A stretch of DNA of 44,222 bases from Hyperthermus sp. (GCA_003978665.1 QNYQ01000020.1:1-44222), one strand, 5' to 3'; shown: positions 16,299 to 25,007, numbered from the stretch's first letter. The notes: generated by a model from the letters alone, not told the origin. Made by a program: numbers and translations.

Positions 16299-16368
16299 AG
16301 AGGTAGCGATGTGGGAGAGAACCCCGGCTGATTGACGTGTGATGAATCCTATCCTGGCCGAAGCTTCT
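16299..16368 (+). ncRNA. Candidate box C/D guide RNA, overlapping the 3' end of the DUF89 gene
   Basis: Elements in order: a stem arm AGAGG (16299-16303); box C-like GCGATGT (16306-16312, five of seven to RTGATGA); a 15-base guide; D' CTGA (16328-16331); a seven-base spacer; a perfect C' GTGATGA (16339-16345); a 12-base guide; D-like CCGA (16358-16361); and the second stem arm CTTCT (16364-16368). A TATA-like AGCTTAAAGG lies at 16270-16279. Two boxes are imperfect and it is antisense to a gene end, so this is a weaker candidate. Confidence 0.33.
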
Positions 16369-17314
16369 CACGAACATTTCTTAGTATTATATTGAGGCTT
16401 TTAAGAGGTATATTGAATACTTTCGAGACGAGGCTGCAGTTGGCTGTGAAAAGCAGGGCTAGTGGTGCTTGAGGCGGATGGTTTAGCGCATGCAGTGCTT
16501 GCAGGGCCCCTTTAAAAATCACTAGCCCTGCGCCGCGAAACATGTTGTATATGTGTTCTGCTTCATCACCTATTAGCGTGGCGTTAGCTGCAGAGAACTC
16601 TATTAAGTCATCTAGATACTCTATGTACCCTAGTCTCTCCAGGTCTGCAACGGTTAAATGGTCCTCAAATCTTTCAATTTTTGCGATACCAATCACTTTA
16701 ATGTTAAACTCTTCCCTAACCTTACGTATCAATGCCATGTCGTATGGTGCTTCGAGGACGCCTCGAAAAACATAGTATAGTGGTTTCCCTCTTGCAGCAG
16801 CCTCCCTCATTAATTCTACAACTTTACTGCTGTCATCTATCCCTACTCTCGGACTCACCATGTCCAAGTCGGATGGTGGCTCCTCGAGTATCGACGCCAC
16901 TGACAATACTCTGAAACCTGATGCTAAAGCTGCAGCCCTAAGGAGAACTGAAATGGAACTAACAACGTCAAGTTTTTCTACAGATTCCTCTATTTTCTTG
17001 GATCGGTTAATAGCAAGGCTTATGTACTTGTCTATAAGGTTTTCATAAAGCTTATCCAAGGGTACGACATCCTTAGCTCTCTTAAATGCTACAGTCGCAA
17101 GCTCTGCAGCATCTATATCGGGGCCTATATAGAGGTTTACAGCCTCAATTATATCCCTTAGGACTGGTAGACTACGTCTGGCATTATCATGGCCAAATAA
17201 AAGTTCGAGCTCAAAGGAGCGGCGAGATAGGCTGCACGCCACACAACTAGGTGTAACTTTCAACCATCTACACCTTACAGCTGACGCGAGAGAATGCTCA
17301 TGACTCACAAGCAT
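16349..17314 (-). CDS. DUF89 (ARMT1/damage-control phosphatase family) protein with altered metal site
   Basis: 321 residues. SCVACSL (23-29) is the N-terminal CxxC typical of archaeal DUF89. PLYYVFRGVLEAPYD (178-192) aligns with the family segment around LLDNAGEIVFD: Glu188 and Asp192 fit, but the metal-binding Asp-Asn pair is Arg184-Gly185. FKGALQAL (267-274) keeps Lys-Gly of KGQxN but not the Asn. The family dephosphorylates damaged or excess phosphometabolites with a divalent metal. These changes argue against normal catalysis here. The start is ATG region 17314. The 3' end overlaps a candidate sRNA on the other strand. Confidence 0.75.
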   Translation of the reverse strand: MLVSHEHSLASAVRCRWLKVTPSCVACSLSRRSFELELLFGHDNARRSLPVLRDIIEAVNLYIGPDIDAAELATVAFKRAKDVVPLDKLYENLIDKYISLAINRSKKIEESVEKLDVVSSISVLLRAAALASGFRVLSVASILEEPPSDLDMVSPRVGIDDSSKVVELMREAAARGKPLYYVFRGVLEAPYDMALIRKVREEFNIKVIGIAKIERFEDHLTVADLERLGYIEYLDDLIEFSAANATLIGDEAEHIYNMFRGAGLVIFKGALQALHALNHPPQAPLALLFTANCSLVSKVFNIPLKSLNIILRNVREKLRPG

Positions 17315-17455
17315 ATGTATGTGAGAAAAAATGACGTACTAACTCCACACGCCACTACCATCACATTCTTGGCGTTCATGCTGTCTCGGCCCCTAATTGG
17401 GATAATTGAGATTATAGCTTCCGACAAAACCAGCCGGGAGGGTGGAAACTGAGTG

Positions 17456-17992
17456 TTAAGAGGAGGCTGACTTATAACGTTTTATAGCATCCAGGATCCT
17501 CTTCTTCGCATCCTCTACACTTCTCCACTCTCTTACTCGAACCCATTTGCCTGGTTCAAGCTCCTTGTAGTGTTCGAAGAAGTGCTTTATCTTATTCCTT
17601 ATGGCCTCTGGTAGATCCGTGACGTTCTTTATCTCTTTGAATTGGGGGTCAAGCTTGTCCTTGGGAACAGCGACTATCTTGCTGTCTGGCCCCTCCTCAT
17701 CCTCCATTATTAAAACGCCTATAGGTCGGGCTTCTATTAGGGAGCCTGGGTGAACTGGCTGCGAACTTATTACTAGTACGTCGACAGGGTCGCCATCCTC
17801 TTCGAGTGTTCCAGGGATGAAGCCGTAGTTGAAGGGGTAAGCCATGGCTGTATAGAGGAAACGGTCTACACGTATTACACCCGTATCCTTATCTACTTCG
17901 TACTTGACGTTGCTGTTCATTGGTATCTCAACTATCACGTTAACAATATCTGGGGCTTTTTCGCCTGGACCTATCCTATCATAGATGCTCAT
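17456..17992 (-). CDS. ppa: Inorganic pyrophosphatase, family I
   Basis: 178 residues, usual length. Family I residues are visible: [35 protein letters not shown] and [10 protein letters not shown] (the D-x-D-P-x-D metal site). VPKDKLDP and [17 protein letters not shown] are also conserved. It hydrolyses pyrophosphate released by tRNA charging, nucleic acid synthesis and nucleotide metabolism. It is divergent from folE, with which it appears to share an AT-rich promoter. The start is ATG. Confidence 0.97.
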   Translation of the reverse strand: MSIYDRIGPGEKAPDIVNVIVEIPMNSNVKYEVDKDTGVIRVDRFLYTAMAYPFNYGFIPGTLEEDGDPVDVLVISSQPVHPGSLIEARPIGVLIMEDEEGPDSKIVAVPKDKLDPQFKEIKNVTDLPEAIRNKIKHFFEHYKELEPGKWVRVREWRSVEDAKKRILDAIKRYKSASS

Positions 17993-18036
17993 ATCTCGGC
18001 ACCCCGGTAGTGCCGTGCCCTCATCATGTCCGCGCC

Positions 18037-18050
18037 TATTTGATATAAAG
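18037..18050. promoter_or_regulatory. Shared divergent TATA region for ppa and folE
   Basis: TATTTGATATAAAG reads as a TATA element on both strands and is framed by the inverted arms CGCCT (18033-18037) and AGGCG (18049-18053). A plus-strand start of transcription would fall near 18070. That is after the first ATG at 18062, which argues for the folE start at 18134. The minus-strand start would be near 18020, giving ppa a leader of about 28 bases. Confidence 0.45.
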
Positions 18051-18133
18051 GCGTAACGTTCATGGACCCCGGCGGGCTGTCAACGGTAAGTAGCTGCGAT
18101 GTCTACCTTGCCGTGAGCAGTAGGGGTGATAGG

Positions 18134-18703
18134 ATGGCTATAGACAAGGAGCGCATAGAGAAGGCTGTGAGGATGATCTTAGAGGCTATAGGCGAGAATC
18201 CTGACCGGGAGGGACTCCGTGAGACTCCTCGGCGCGTTGCTAGCATGCTGGAGGAGCTTCTCGAAGGCTATCAGATCGTCGACGAATATACATGGTTTAC
18301 TGAGAGGAGCGACCTGGTTGTGGTTAGTGGGATAAGGTTTTATAGTTTATGCGAGCATCATATACTACCGTTTTTTGGCAGCGTGCATGTGGCGTATATG
18401 CCCCGGGGCAAAATCATTGGCTTGAGTAAGATCGTGCGTATTGTACATAAGTTCTCGCGGAGGCTTCAGATTCAAGAGAGGATGACGCAGCAGATAGCCG
18501 AAGAGGTTTCTAAGGCAGCTAACACGCCGGATGTCATGGTTGTCTCGGAGGCCATACACCTATGCATGGCTATGCGTGGCGTTAGAACCCCAGCCCCTAC
18601 TGTGGTTGCCGCTGTAAGGGGGATCTTCTCGACCGATAGGTCGCTGAAAGAGGAGGTGTACACAATAATACATCCTTATAGGCTGAGAGGGCTTCTACTC
18701 TAG
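18134..18703 (+). CDS. folE: GTP cyclohydrolase I (FolE type)
   Basis: 189 residues from ATG 18134. An upstream in-frame ATG at 18062 would add 24 poorly conserved-looking residues and lies before the predicted transcription start. A GGTGAT SD precedes 18134. SLCEHHILPFFG (zinc Cys and His), the active-site GKIIGLSKIVRIV and SEAIHLCMAMRGV (second zinc Cys) are complete. It converts GTP to dihydroneopterin triphosphate, the entry to pterins and, through QueD/E/C, to 7-deazaguanines such as archaeosine. It overlaps the convergent SPOUT gene by nine bases. Confidence 0.95.
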   Translation: MAIDKERIEKAVRMILEAIGENPDREGLRETPRRVASMLEELLEGYQIVDEYTWFTERSDLVVVSGIRFYSLCEHHILPFFGSVHVAYMPRGKIIGLSKIVRIVHKFSRRLQIQERMTQQIAEEVSKAANTPDVMVVSEAIHLCMAMRGVRTPAPTVVAAVRGIFSTDRSLKEEVYTIIHPYRLRGLLL

Positions 18704-19156
18704 CTCCCTCTGCTTCATCCACGATGATACCTGGTAGAGCGCCATGACAAGTGACGCTACAACATTGTAGCTTGAGCCCTCCACTGCTACGGGGATTTTT
18801 ACAAGGAATTTATCTCCTGGAAGCCTATCCAAGACCTCTCTGGGTACACCATAGTCCTCTGCCCCAACTACTATGAAGCAGACGTCTTGGATACTACAGA
18901 TCCTGGTCTCGTTTAGCAGCCTTGAAGCGTAGGTTTCAAGCACAAGTATTTTAGCATTGGACGGTATAAATTGGGCAAGTTCGCTTAGAGATTCTACACA
19001 CCTAACGTTTTCATAAATTGCTGCATCCTTACACGCTACACCACCCTGCCGACGAGCCACAAGGTATAAGTCTATGCCTAGCTCGCTAGCTATGATAGCC
19101 ATATCCCTCACGTTACGGGGTTCCTTGGGATGATAAAAGATGATAGAGAGCTTCAT
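18695..19156 (-). CDS. SPOUT (SpoU/TrmH-type) RNA methyltransferase
   Basis: 153 residues, the size of a minimal SPOUT domain. FIVVGAEDYGVP corresponds to the SpoU motif 2 (xxxGxExxGxxx), and VKIPVAVEGSSYNVVASLVMALYQ to motif 3 (IPMxGxxxSLNVxxAxxI), which form the knotted SAM pocket. The family methylates 2'-hydroxyls or bases in tRNA or rRNA; the target is unknown. No motif 1 Arg is obvious near the N-terminus. Its start lies inside the start region of the divergent gene at 19130, so the two genes share 27 bases. Confidence 0.82.
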   Translation of the reverse strand: MKLSIIFYHPKEPRNVRDMAIIASELGIDLYLVARRQGGVACKDAAIYENVRCVESLSELAQFIPSNAKILVLETYASRLLNETRICSIQDVCFIVVGAEDYGVPREVLDRLPGDKFLVKIPVAVEGSSYNVVASLVMALYQVSSWMKQRELE

Positions 19157-20020
19157 GTAGTAGTTGCCTCCCCAGGCGACCCCTTCGATGTAGCACTCCT
19201 ACTACGCACCCTTTATGTAGGCTTAGGGTTAGATGGGTGGAGGATGACCCTGATATCTCACCAGCCTCCTGACCTATTAAAGCTGGCTATTAACTCTAGG
19301 GTACCACTAATGGTTATAAAAAGAAACTTTTCCTGCACTACGTCTCCAGCAACGCTCCTCCGGAGCATTAGTGGAGGTGAAACCGTTATAGCAATAGATC
19401 CCGAAGGCGACGACTTGGAAGAGGAGGGAGGAAAACCTACAACGATCATTGTCGACTACAAGGGGCTTTTAGCAGGATACGAGTTTAAGCGCGTCCGGGG
19501 AATAGGAACGAGACTACTCTCCTATGAGGCTATTGCCGTGATTTACGGGCTACTGGCGAGAATGCGTAAGCATAAAGCCGAGGCACAAGCAATGCCGATT
19601 AGCGGCGATATTCACAAGCTGTTTTACATCGCAAAGAAAATAGGGGAGGCCATACGCATAGTGGACAACCACCTCCTGCTTGCACCAAGCATCATAGGCT
19701 ACGTACTACGTAAGGTCTATCTGGCGCAGGGCTACGTTCTTGACCCCCTTAAAACGGAGATAGACATAGATCATGTATCTGGGAAGGTTACTCAGTCAAT
19801 AACCTTAATCGCTTATGAAAGGAAGGGGTTAAGGAAGGTAGGGATTGTAGTATTGAGAGCTCACGGCAACAGCGTGGTCCTAGAGGACTGGAGGGGGACA
19901 AAAATACTTCTCCATATAGATAGGGATAGGCAGAAGATATGTATAGCTCCCAGCCTATGCTATCCGAGAGAGGAGTATGAAGTAGACTATGCAGCAATAT
20001 CCCAGCTCTATAATAAGTGA
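19130..20020 (+). CDS. Unknown archaeal protein, divergent from the SPOUT methylase gene
   Basis: 296 residues from ATG. The N-terminal part alternates strands and helices (HVVVASPGDPFDVALLLRTL, ETVIAIDPEGDD, TTIIVDYKG), like a Rossmann or other alpha/beta fold. The C-terminal part (from about 210) is strand-rich (KVTQSITLIAYE, KVGIVVLRAHGNSVVLEDW). It has no membrane segment and no motif I can name. No good start lies nearby downstream in this frame, so the overlap with the divergent gene start (19130-19156) seems real. FkbM follows 88 bases later on the same strand. Confidence 0.8.
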   Translation: MIKDDRELHVVVASPGDPFDVALLLRTLYVGLGLDGWRMTLISHQPPDLLKLAINSRVPLMVIKRNFSCTTSPATLLRSISGGETVIAIDPEGDDLEEEGGKPTTIIVDYKGLLAGYEFKRVRGIGTRLLSYEAIAVIYGLLARMRKHKAEAQAMPISGDIHKLFYIAKKIGEAIRIVDNHLLLAPSIIGYVLRKVYLAQGYVLDPLKTEIDIDHVSGKVTQSITLIAYERKGLRKVGIVVLRAHGNSVVLEDWRGTKILLHIDRDRQKICIAPSLCYPREEYEVDYAAISQLYNK

Positions 20021-20108
20021 CATAGCCCAAACAATTATTACACAAGCACTTCACCAGGAGAACTCGCGTGAAACAGAGGCGAGGAGATGCGGCAAGGGGC
20101 TATAAATC

Positions 20109-20996
20109 GTGAGGGCTGATACAAGATATTGCTCTGGCTCTGAGAGGAGCATGGAGGCCCTAGGGGATGAGGACGAGATTTCAGGGTACTTGGAATGGCT
20201 TATATCCCTCTCGGAGGGATGCATAGATGCGAATAGCTTGGATAAACTAGTGGATTCCTTTCTCTACTCCACACTCTACGAGGAGAACTTGGCTGGGTAT
20301 GGTGAACTTGACGAGATAATTCTCCCCAACAAGACAAGGCTTGTTTATCCCAGGCAGTTAGCACCGAGTGTATGGGCTAACATAGTCCACGTTTACTGTC
20401 TTGACGACTATAAGCTCAAAGAGGTTGCTGGAAGCGTCGACGTATACATTGATGCTGGCTCCTTTATAGGTGTAAGCGTGCTCTACGCTGCTACTCTCTT
20501 CCCCAGGGCCCGGCTCGTGGCCATAGAACCTAATCCTTCCGCGTATAAAATACTCGAATACAATGTACGGTTAAATAATCTCGCAGAGAGAACCCGTCTA
20601 GTCCACGCCGCTCTATCAAACCATACTGGCTGGGCAGAGCTAATAGTGCCATTAAACTGGGTTAACGCCAGCCTGCGAAAATACAGCAGGCTCAGCGACG
20701 AGGAAATATGGGCTAGGATTAGGGTGAAAAGCTTGAGAATACGCGACGTGATACGTTCCATGAAGGGTGCGAGGACGGTATTAAAGATGGATGTAGAGGG
20801 GGCGGAAACTGACCTGGTAAAGAATATGGACGGCCTGGAGGAGGATGAGCTCCCATATATTACCATAGTCGAGGCACATAGTGGGAGGAGTGCCAGGATT
20901 GTGCTGAGGCTCTTGAGGCAGAAGGGGTATGTGTGCAGCGTGGACGAGCTCGACACCTTATCTCAGTGGATAGTTAGGTGTAAGCTTAATGTTTAA
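20109..20996 (+). CDS. FkbM-family SAM methyltransferase
   Basis: 295 residues from GTG, or 281 from the ATG at 20151. VDVYIDAGSFIGVSVLYAA is motif I of the SAM site, VAIEPNPSAYKILEYNV is motif II, and LKMDVEGAETDLV is the FkbM hallmark KxDxEGxE. The family methylates oxygen on sugars, lipids or small molecules; the substrate is unknown. The last 11 bases overlap the convergent ABC permease gene. No glycosyltransferase genes adjoin it to suggest a glycan pathway. Confidence 0.87.
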   Translation: MRADTRYCSGSERSMEALGDEDEISGYLEWLISLSEGCIDANSLDKLVDSFLYSTLYEENLAGYGELDEIILPNKTRLVYPRQLAPSVWANIVHVYCLDDYKLKEVAGSVDVYIDAGSFIGVSVLYAATLFPRARLVAIEPNPSAYKILEYNVRLNNLAERTRLVHAALSNHTGWAELIVPLNWVNASLRKYSRLSDEEIWARIRVKSLRIRDVIRSMKGARTVLKMDVEGAETDLVKNMDGLEEDELPYITIVEAHSGRSARIVLRLLRQKGYVCSVDELDTLSQWIVRCKLNV

Positions 20997-22200
20997 CCAG
21001 CCTTTCTGGGCTATAGCTCTTCACAGCAGCCGTGAGTGATGCCAAAGTGAGAATTAAGGGTACGCAGCTGTACATGATCGACTTATTTACTTCGCCCAAA
21101 GCGAACGCTTCTATGGCCAATGCGATGTGAGTATAGGGGATCAGGTAGAGGGGTAGTTTAATGCTTAATGGCAGGCTCCCTATGTCCACGAATAAGGCTG
21201 TAAAGAATACCATTATCGCCATCCCCGTCACCAGACTTGTGGAGAGTGTGGCTGCACGCTGGCTGGTGACATAGAGTGATACCAACATTGTTATAGACAT
21301 GGTGGCTAATATAGCGAGGAGGGTTTGAATCATGTGGAACAAGGCCAGCTCAGTATAATTGGTGAAAGATACAGAAAATACCCCATAGACTAGGGCTGCC
21401 GCCAGGTCGAGAATCCCCGCTAGAAGCAGCGCAGTTAATGAGCCAGCTATCTTCCCTAGCACGAACTCTAGCCCGGTCACAGGAGTCGTTACCAGGATCT
21501 CTCCCGTGCCACTTTCCCTCTCCCTGGCCACATTATCTGCGATAGCTATCGCTGTAGGATTCAACACGAAGAAAACAGAGAATGCTAGGAAACGGGCAAT
21601 CGAGGCTTTCTCGCTCACCTCTGGGGACAGAGGGGTTCCAGAGGGGGTCACAGACTTAGATACAAGACGCAAGGGATTGAGTAATGCCTCTACATCAACA
21701 GAGACACCAGCCTCCCCAGCGAGCAGAGATACCCTTTCTCTAATAATGCGTCTGGCATAATCCTTCAACGCCAAGTATACTAGAGATTTAACCTCCTCTG
21801 CCGCAGCACTCCCAGCAACCTCGTAGACTTTAACGACGGCAACGCCATCCAACAGTGACATGTTATGCGTAAAGCCCCGAGGCAAGACTATAGTTACTGT
21901 TGCGCCTTGAGGTGGAGAACAATCACCAGTATCTATTACAGTGAGGTTGTAGGGCGAATACTGCCTAATGATCTTGGACAATAGTTTCGCAAAATCATGG
22001 GCGTAGCTACCATTATCACACAGCTTTAACACAACAAGAACCTGCTGATGAGATTTAAGGCCTGTAGTGAAGACTCCCAGGAATGGGAATAAGAAGGCTG
22101 AAACGATCATCAGTACTATGCTCTTTCTATCCCTAAGGAATTCCAGTGAATCTTTCCATGCAATTGCTTTAACGCGCAGCTTGTTCAAGGCAAGGCTCAC
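20986..22200 (-). CDS. ABC-2 type transporter permease
   Basis: 404 residues. One membrane segment lies near the N-terminus (about residues 28-48). A large outside domain follows (about 50-200, with CDNGSY, a Cys in TGDCSPP, and PRGFTHNMS). After that come five or more membrane segments (FLAFSVFFVLNPTAI, FVLGKIAGSLTALLLAGILDLAA, LLAILATMSITMLVSLYV, TGMAIMVFFTALFV). NPTAIAIADNVARERESGTGEILVTTPV is the typical ABC-2/NatB loop. The protein pairs with the ATPase encoded just upstream (ATGA overlap). The substrate is unknown; NatB-like sodium export or drug/lipid export are options. Confidence 0.9.
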   Translation of the reverse strand: MSLALNKLRVKAIAWKDSLEFLRDRKSIVLMIVSAFLFPFLGVFTTGLKSHQQVLVVLKLCDNGSYAHDFAKLLSKIIRQYSPYNLTVIDTGDCSPPQGATVTIVLPRGFTHNMSLLDGVAVVKVYEVAGSAAAEEVKSLVYLALKDYARRIIRERVSLLAGEAGVSVDVEALLNPLRLVSKSVTPSGTPLSPEVSEKASIARFLAFSVFFVLNPTAIAIADNVARERESGTGEILVTTPVTGLEFVLGKIAGSLTALLLAGILDLAAALVYGVFSVSFTNYTELALFHMIQTLLAILATMSITMLVSLYVTSQRAATLSTSLVTGMAIMVFFTALFVDIGSLPLSIKLPLYLIPYTHIALAIEAFALGEVNKSIMYSCVPLILTLASLTAAVKSYSPERLVKH

Positions 22201-22955
22201 CAGACCCCTCTCTCGACGACTGTCCTTACAGCCTTGATGAACGCCTCTTCGAGATCCTTTGCGTCATACCTCGCTAGTAGAGCGTTGGGAGGGGCGACAT
22301 CAACTATCACGCCATTGTTTAGGAATGCAACCTTATCAGCTATCTTCTCTACTTCGAACATGTTGTGTGATGTTACAACAACAGCGCGTCCTCTATCAGC
22401 CTCCCTTCTAATCAGCCTTCTCACGTGCACAGCAGTGTAAACATCAAGTCCAGAGGTGGGTTCATCAAGCACTAGGAGGGGGGTGTTGATCGCCATTGCC
22501 AGGCCGAGCAGCAGTCTTCTCTTCATACCCTTACTGTAATCTCCCACCCTTCTCTCTAAGACATCGCCTTCCAGGCCAGAATATTGCCAGGCCTTACGCG
22601 CTATTATATCGGCCTCTCTCCTGTCTCCTGCGTAGAGGAGCGCGTAGAAATAGAGTACTTCACGACCCTTAAGCCTGGAATAGACAGCTGTCTCTTCGGG
22701 AACATAGAATACGAGGCTACGAAACCCCTCGACCCTACCGCAAATTCTTACAACACCAGCATTAGGCTTGTAGATGCCAGCCATTAATCTGAGCGTGGTC
22801 GTCTTCCCCGCTCCATTAGGCCCTATTATCGCGAAAACTTCTCCTCTCTTCACATGTAAAGTTATTGGCCCTATCCTAGGTCCTCTCTTAAACTCCTTTA
22901 CAACACCAAGCATCTCTACAACGAAGCTGGAGCTTCCACATGAGAGATTATTCAA
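22197..22955 (-). CDS. ABC transporter ATP-binding protein
   Basis: 252 residues. Walker A is GPNGAGKT (45-52), the signature is DYSKGMKRRLLLG, Walker B is LLVLDEPTSGLD, and the switch His is in VTSHNMFEVEKIAD. This is the NatA/CcmA/DrrA-like subgroup that pairs with ABC-2 permeases. It overlaps by four bases both with the permease gene (downstream) and with the UlaG-like gene (upstream), so all are made from one mRNA. Confidence 0.95.
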   Translation of the reverse strand: MNNLSCGSSSFVVEMLGVVKEFKRGPRIGPITLHVKRGEVFAIIGPNGAGKTTTLRLMAGIYKPNAGVVRICGRVEGFRSLVFYVPEETAVYSRLKGREVLYFYALLYAGDRREADIIARKAWQYSGLEGDVLERRVGDYSKGMKRRLLLGLAMAINTPLLVLDEPTSGLDVYTAVHVRRLIRREADRGRAVVVTSHNMFEVEKIADKVAFLNNGVIVDVAPPNALLARYDAKDLEEAFIKAVRTVVERGVW

Positions 22956-23680
22956 GATCGCCTCCTCCCAGGCGGCTGTAGCACTAGAATCGTTCTCTCC
23001 CCGGGAAGGTCGTGCTTGTCAATAACTACTCGATTATCTTCGAGTTGTAACACCTTGAAGTTCCTAGCATGGTTGATGAACACGTCCAAAGGCTCTAAGG
23101 GAAGTTGTACACCGGGAAGCCAGTAGTGTATGGGAATTATTATCTTAGCGTCTAACATGTCTACAACATCAATAACCTTTGACGGAGGAAGCGTATAAAC
23201 GCCCCCCACCGGTGCGAATACTATATCAACACTTCCGAATTCTCGGGCCTCTTGGTCCCTAAGAGGCCTGCCTAGGTCCGATAAGTGGGCCAGTGATAAG
23301 CCTTCCACGGTAATCTTATAGGCTACTACAAAACCCCTAAGCCTACCCTCAAACTCGTCATGAGGCAGCTTAACCCCTTTGACGCGGAACGGAGGAAGCT
23401 CGAAACTTCCCTCACGCTCACGTATGATTAACGGTCCTCTGCCGCCCTTGGCACTAAACAGGTTAACAGCATTATGGTCGTAGTGTTCATGCGTCACCAG
23501 AATGTAGTCGGGCTTAGCCGTGGGCGGAGTAAACCCTACACCCAAACTACCTCCATCATGAGGGTCTATGAGAAGGCTCTTTCCGCCTGCAATCAACTCT
23601 ATACATGAGTGAAGGTGCCATACTATTTCTACAGCCACAAGCCCTCCCTCGACCAAAAACAACAAACCCTTTAGAGTCAT
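22952..23680 (-). CDS. UlaG-like metallo-beta-lactamase-fold hydrolase
   Basis: 242 residues. THEHYDHNAV (63-72) is the HxHxDH metal site, with IDPHDGG before it, HLSDLGRP later (Asp ligand) and IIPIHYW (final His). The pattern matches UlaG/UPF0173 metal-dependent hydrolases; the substrate is unknown. The first 18 residues may be extra, since the conserved part starts near VEIVWHLHSCIEL. The start overlaps the end of the upstream gene (ATGA) and the stop overlaps the ABC ATPase gene, an unusual operon partner. A related hydrolase is encoded at 35987-36676. Confidence 0.88.
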   Translation of the reverse strand: MTLKGLLFLVEGGLVAVEIVWHLHSCIELIAGGKSLLIDPHDGGSLGVGFTPPTAKPDYILVTHEHYDHNAVNLFSAKGGRGPLIIREREGSFELPPFRVKGVKLPHDEFEGRLRGFVVAYKITVEGLSLAHLSDLGRPLRDQEAREFGSVDIVFAPVGGVYTLPPSKVIDVVDMLDAKIIIPIHYWLPGVQLPLEPLDVFINHARNFKVLQLEDNRVVIDKHDLPGERTILVLQPPGRRRS

Positions 23681-24273
23681 GCGGGCTTATAGCCCGTAAG
23701 GTCTAGTAACGCTCTAACTTGAGCCTTTGCCTGACTCCTCAGAGGCCTGGCAACAGCGTAGCGGCAAAGCACCAGGCCATTCCTCTGCGCGCAGGCTACG
23801 CTAGTAGAGTTGAGTGATCTAAACGCTTGCATGTTAATGTTGAACACCGAGTCAAGCACCCTGGCTAAACGATGTTCGTAAGTCTTTTGGCTTAAGCTGT
23901 TCGCAGCAATATACAAGTCTAGAGCCTTCTTATCATCCTCAAATGATATGAGGCCGCTTCTCCAGAGGAAAGCCATGTAAACTGCAGCCGCCTTATAGTC
24001 TCCTGCCACCTCAGCAAACTCCTTAAAGGATGGAGACCTACCACTACTCCTCGCCCTGCCATGCACAAGTATTGCGGCGTATTCAAGCCTAGATAGAGAG
24101 CCCTCAGAGAGCTCTATGATCCTCCGCCTCGCACGTATACGTAAACTAGCCCTAGGCAGGGCATACACGACCACCCTAAACAAGCCGCTGGAGATAACAC
24201 TCTTAGCATCATCCACCTTGCCCGAAACAACATCAGCAATATCGATGGTTCCCACAGCCTGCGCCACCATCAC
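23677..24273 (-). CDS. Unknown protein, first gene of the UlaG/ABC operon
   Basis: 198 residues. Mostly helical by composition, with several Arg-rich stretches (SLRIRARRRIIE, HGRARSSGRSP) and two Cys near the C-terminus. No membrane segment or catalytic motif. The start may be GTG 24273, ATG 24270 or GTG 24267. An AGGTGAT SD-like stretch overlaps the first two, which makes the third plausible. It shares ATGA with the next gene, so it belongs to the four-gene unit. I do not recognise the family. Confidence 0.75.
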   Translation of the reverse strand: MMVAQAVGTIDIADVVSGKVDDAKSVISSGLFRVVVYALPRASLRIRARRRIIELSEGSLSRLEYAAILVHGRARSSGRSPSFKEFAEVAGDYKAAAVYMAFLWRSGLISFEDDKKALDLYIAANSLSQKTYEHRLARVLDSVFNINMQAFRSLNSTSVACAQRNGLVLCRYAVARPLRSQAKAQVRALLDLTGYKPA

Positions 24274-24409
24274 CTAGCCCCTCCACAGGAAACGCTACAC
24301 CACCCCCCTTCCAGCTTTTCAACCCTTCTCTAACGTGAAGCCAGCAGCCAGCCGACACGCAAGGCTATAGCACAATGAGGCAGAGCTCAGTATAGTATGC
24401 GTTCTTCAC

Positions 24410-24481
24410 AACCCCCAGAGAGGAGAGGGGGGTTCCGCTCCCGGATTCCACTTCACAGCCCCACTACGTCTCCCGGGGAGC
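24410..24481 (-). terminator. Two GC-rich hairpins after the Nudix gene
   Basis: AACCCCC (24410-24416) pairs with GGGGGTT (24428-24434), and GCTCCC (24437-24442) pairs with GGGAGC (24476-24481). They lie within 15-85 bases after the Nudix stop in the minus direction. They may end that transcript or be a structured RNA; no classical T-run follows directly. The remainder of 24274-24493 shows nothing else. Confidence 0.25.
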
Positions 24482-24493
24482 AGAGCCAGACAT

Positions 24494-24985
24494 CTAGTCT
24501 CCTCCCACGTCAATGTTCACCAGGTATATTGGGGCCCTATAGTGCTTTAGCCCGCTGGAGGCAAGAAGCTCCTTTAAGTAAGCAGCCAGTACTGATGGCC
24601 TAAACGAGTCCGGAGTTATCTCACTAGCCTTCACCCATTTAACTCGAAGATGACTCTCCTTAGGCTCAACCTCCCCGGGATCCACACCATCACAGAGGAA
24701 ATAGAAGCCGAGTTCATGGACTATGCCGTTGCGCCTCCTATAGAAAGAGTCAACAACGTAGAGCAACAACGGGTTATCAATCCTATCTAAACCAAGCTCC
24801 TCCCTAAGCTCACGCTGTAAACCTTGTACAAGAGTCTCTTCAGGCCTCACCCTTCCTCCAGGAAGCCTATAGAAGTCTCCATGCTTACTTAACTGAACAA
24901 GCACACTTGAATCCCGCATTATTATACAGCGCGCAGTGACACGGAAAAGCATCAGATCCCCCAGAAGAAGCCGGGAAGGACGCAA
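24494..24985 (-). CDS. Nudix hydrolase
   Basis: 163 residues. The Nudix box is complete: G44-x5-E50-x7-R58-E-L-R-E62-E63-L-G-L, with LPGGRVRPEE at its start. This family hydrolyses nucleoside diphosphates linked to another group, for example oxidised nucleotides, ADP-ribose or NADH; the substrate cannot be read from the sequence. YRRRNGIVHELGFYFLC and LRVKWVKASEI are typical flanking strands. The start may be at the internal ATG (residue 12, LMLFRV). The downstream end meets GC-rich hairpins. Confidence 0.92.
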   Translation of the reverse strand: MRPSRLLLGDLMLFRVTARCIIMRDSSVLVQLSKHGDFYRLPGGRVRPEETLVQGLQRELREELGLDRIDNPLLLYVVDSFYRRRNGIVHELGFYFLCDGVDPGEVEPKESHLRVKWVKASEITPDSFRPSVLAAYLKELLASSGLKHYRAPIYLVNIDVGGD

Positions 24986-25007
24986 CCTTAAACCCTAATC
25001 CCTCTCA

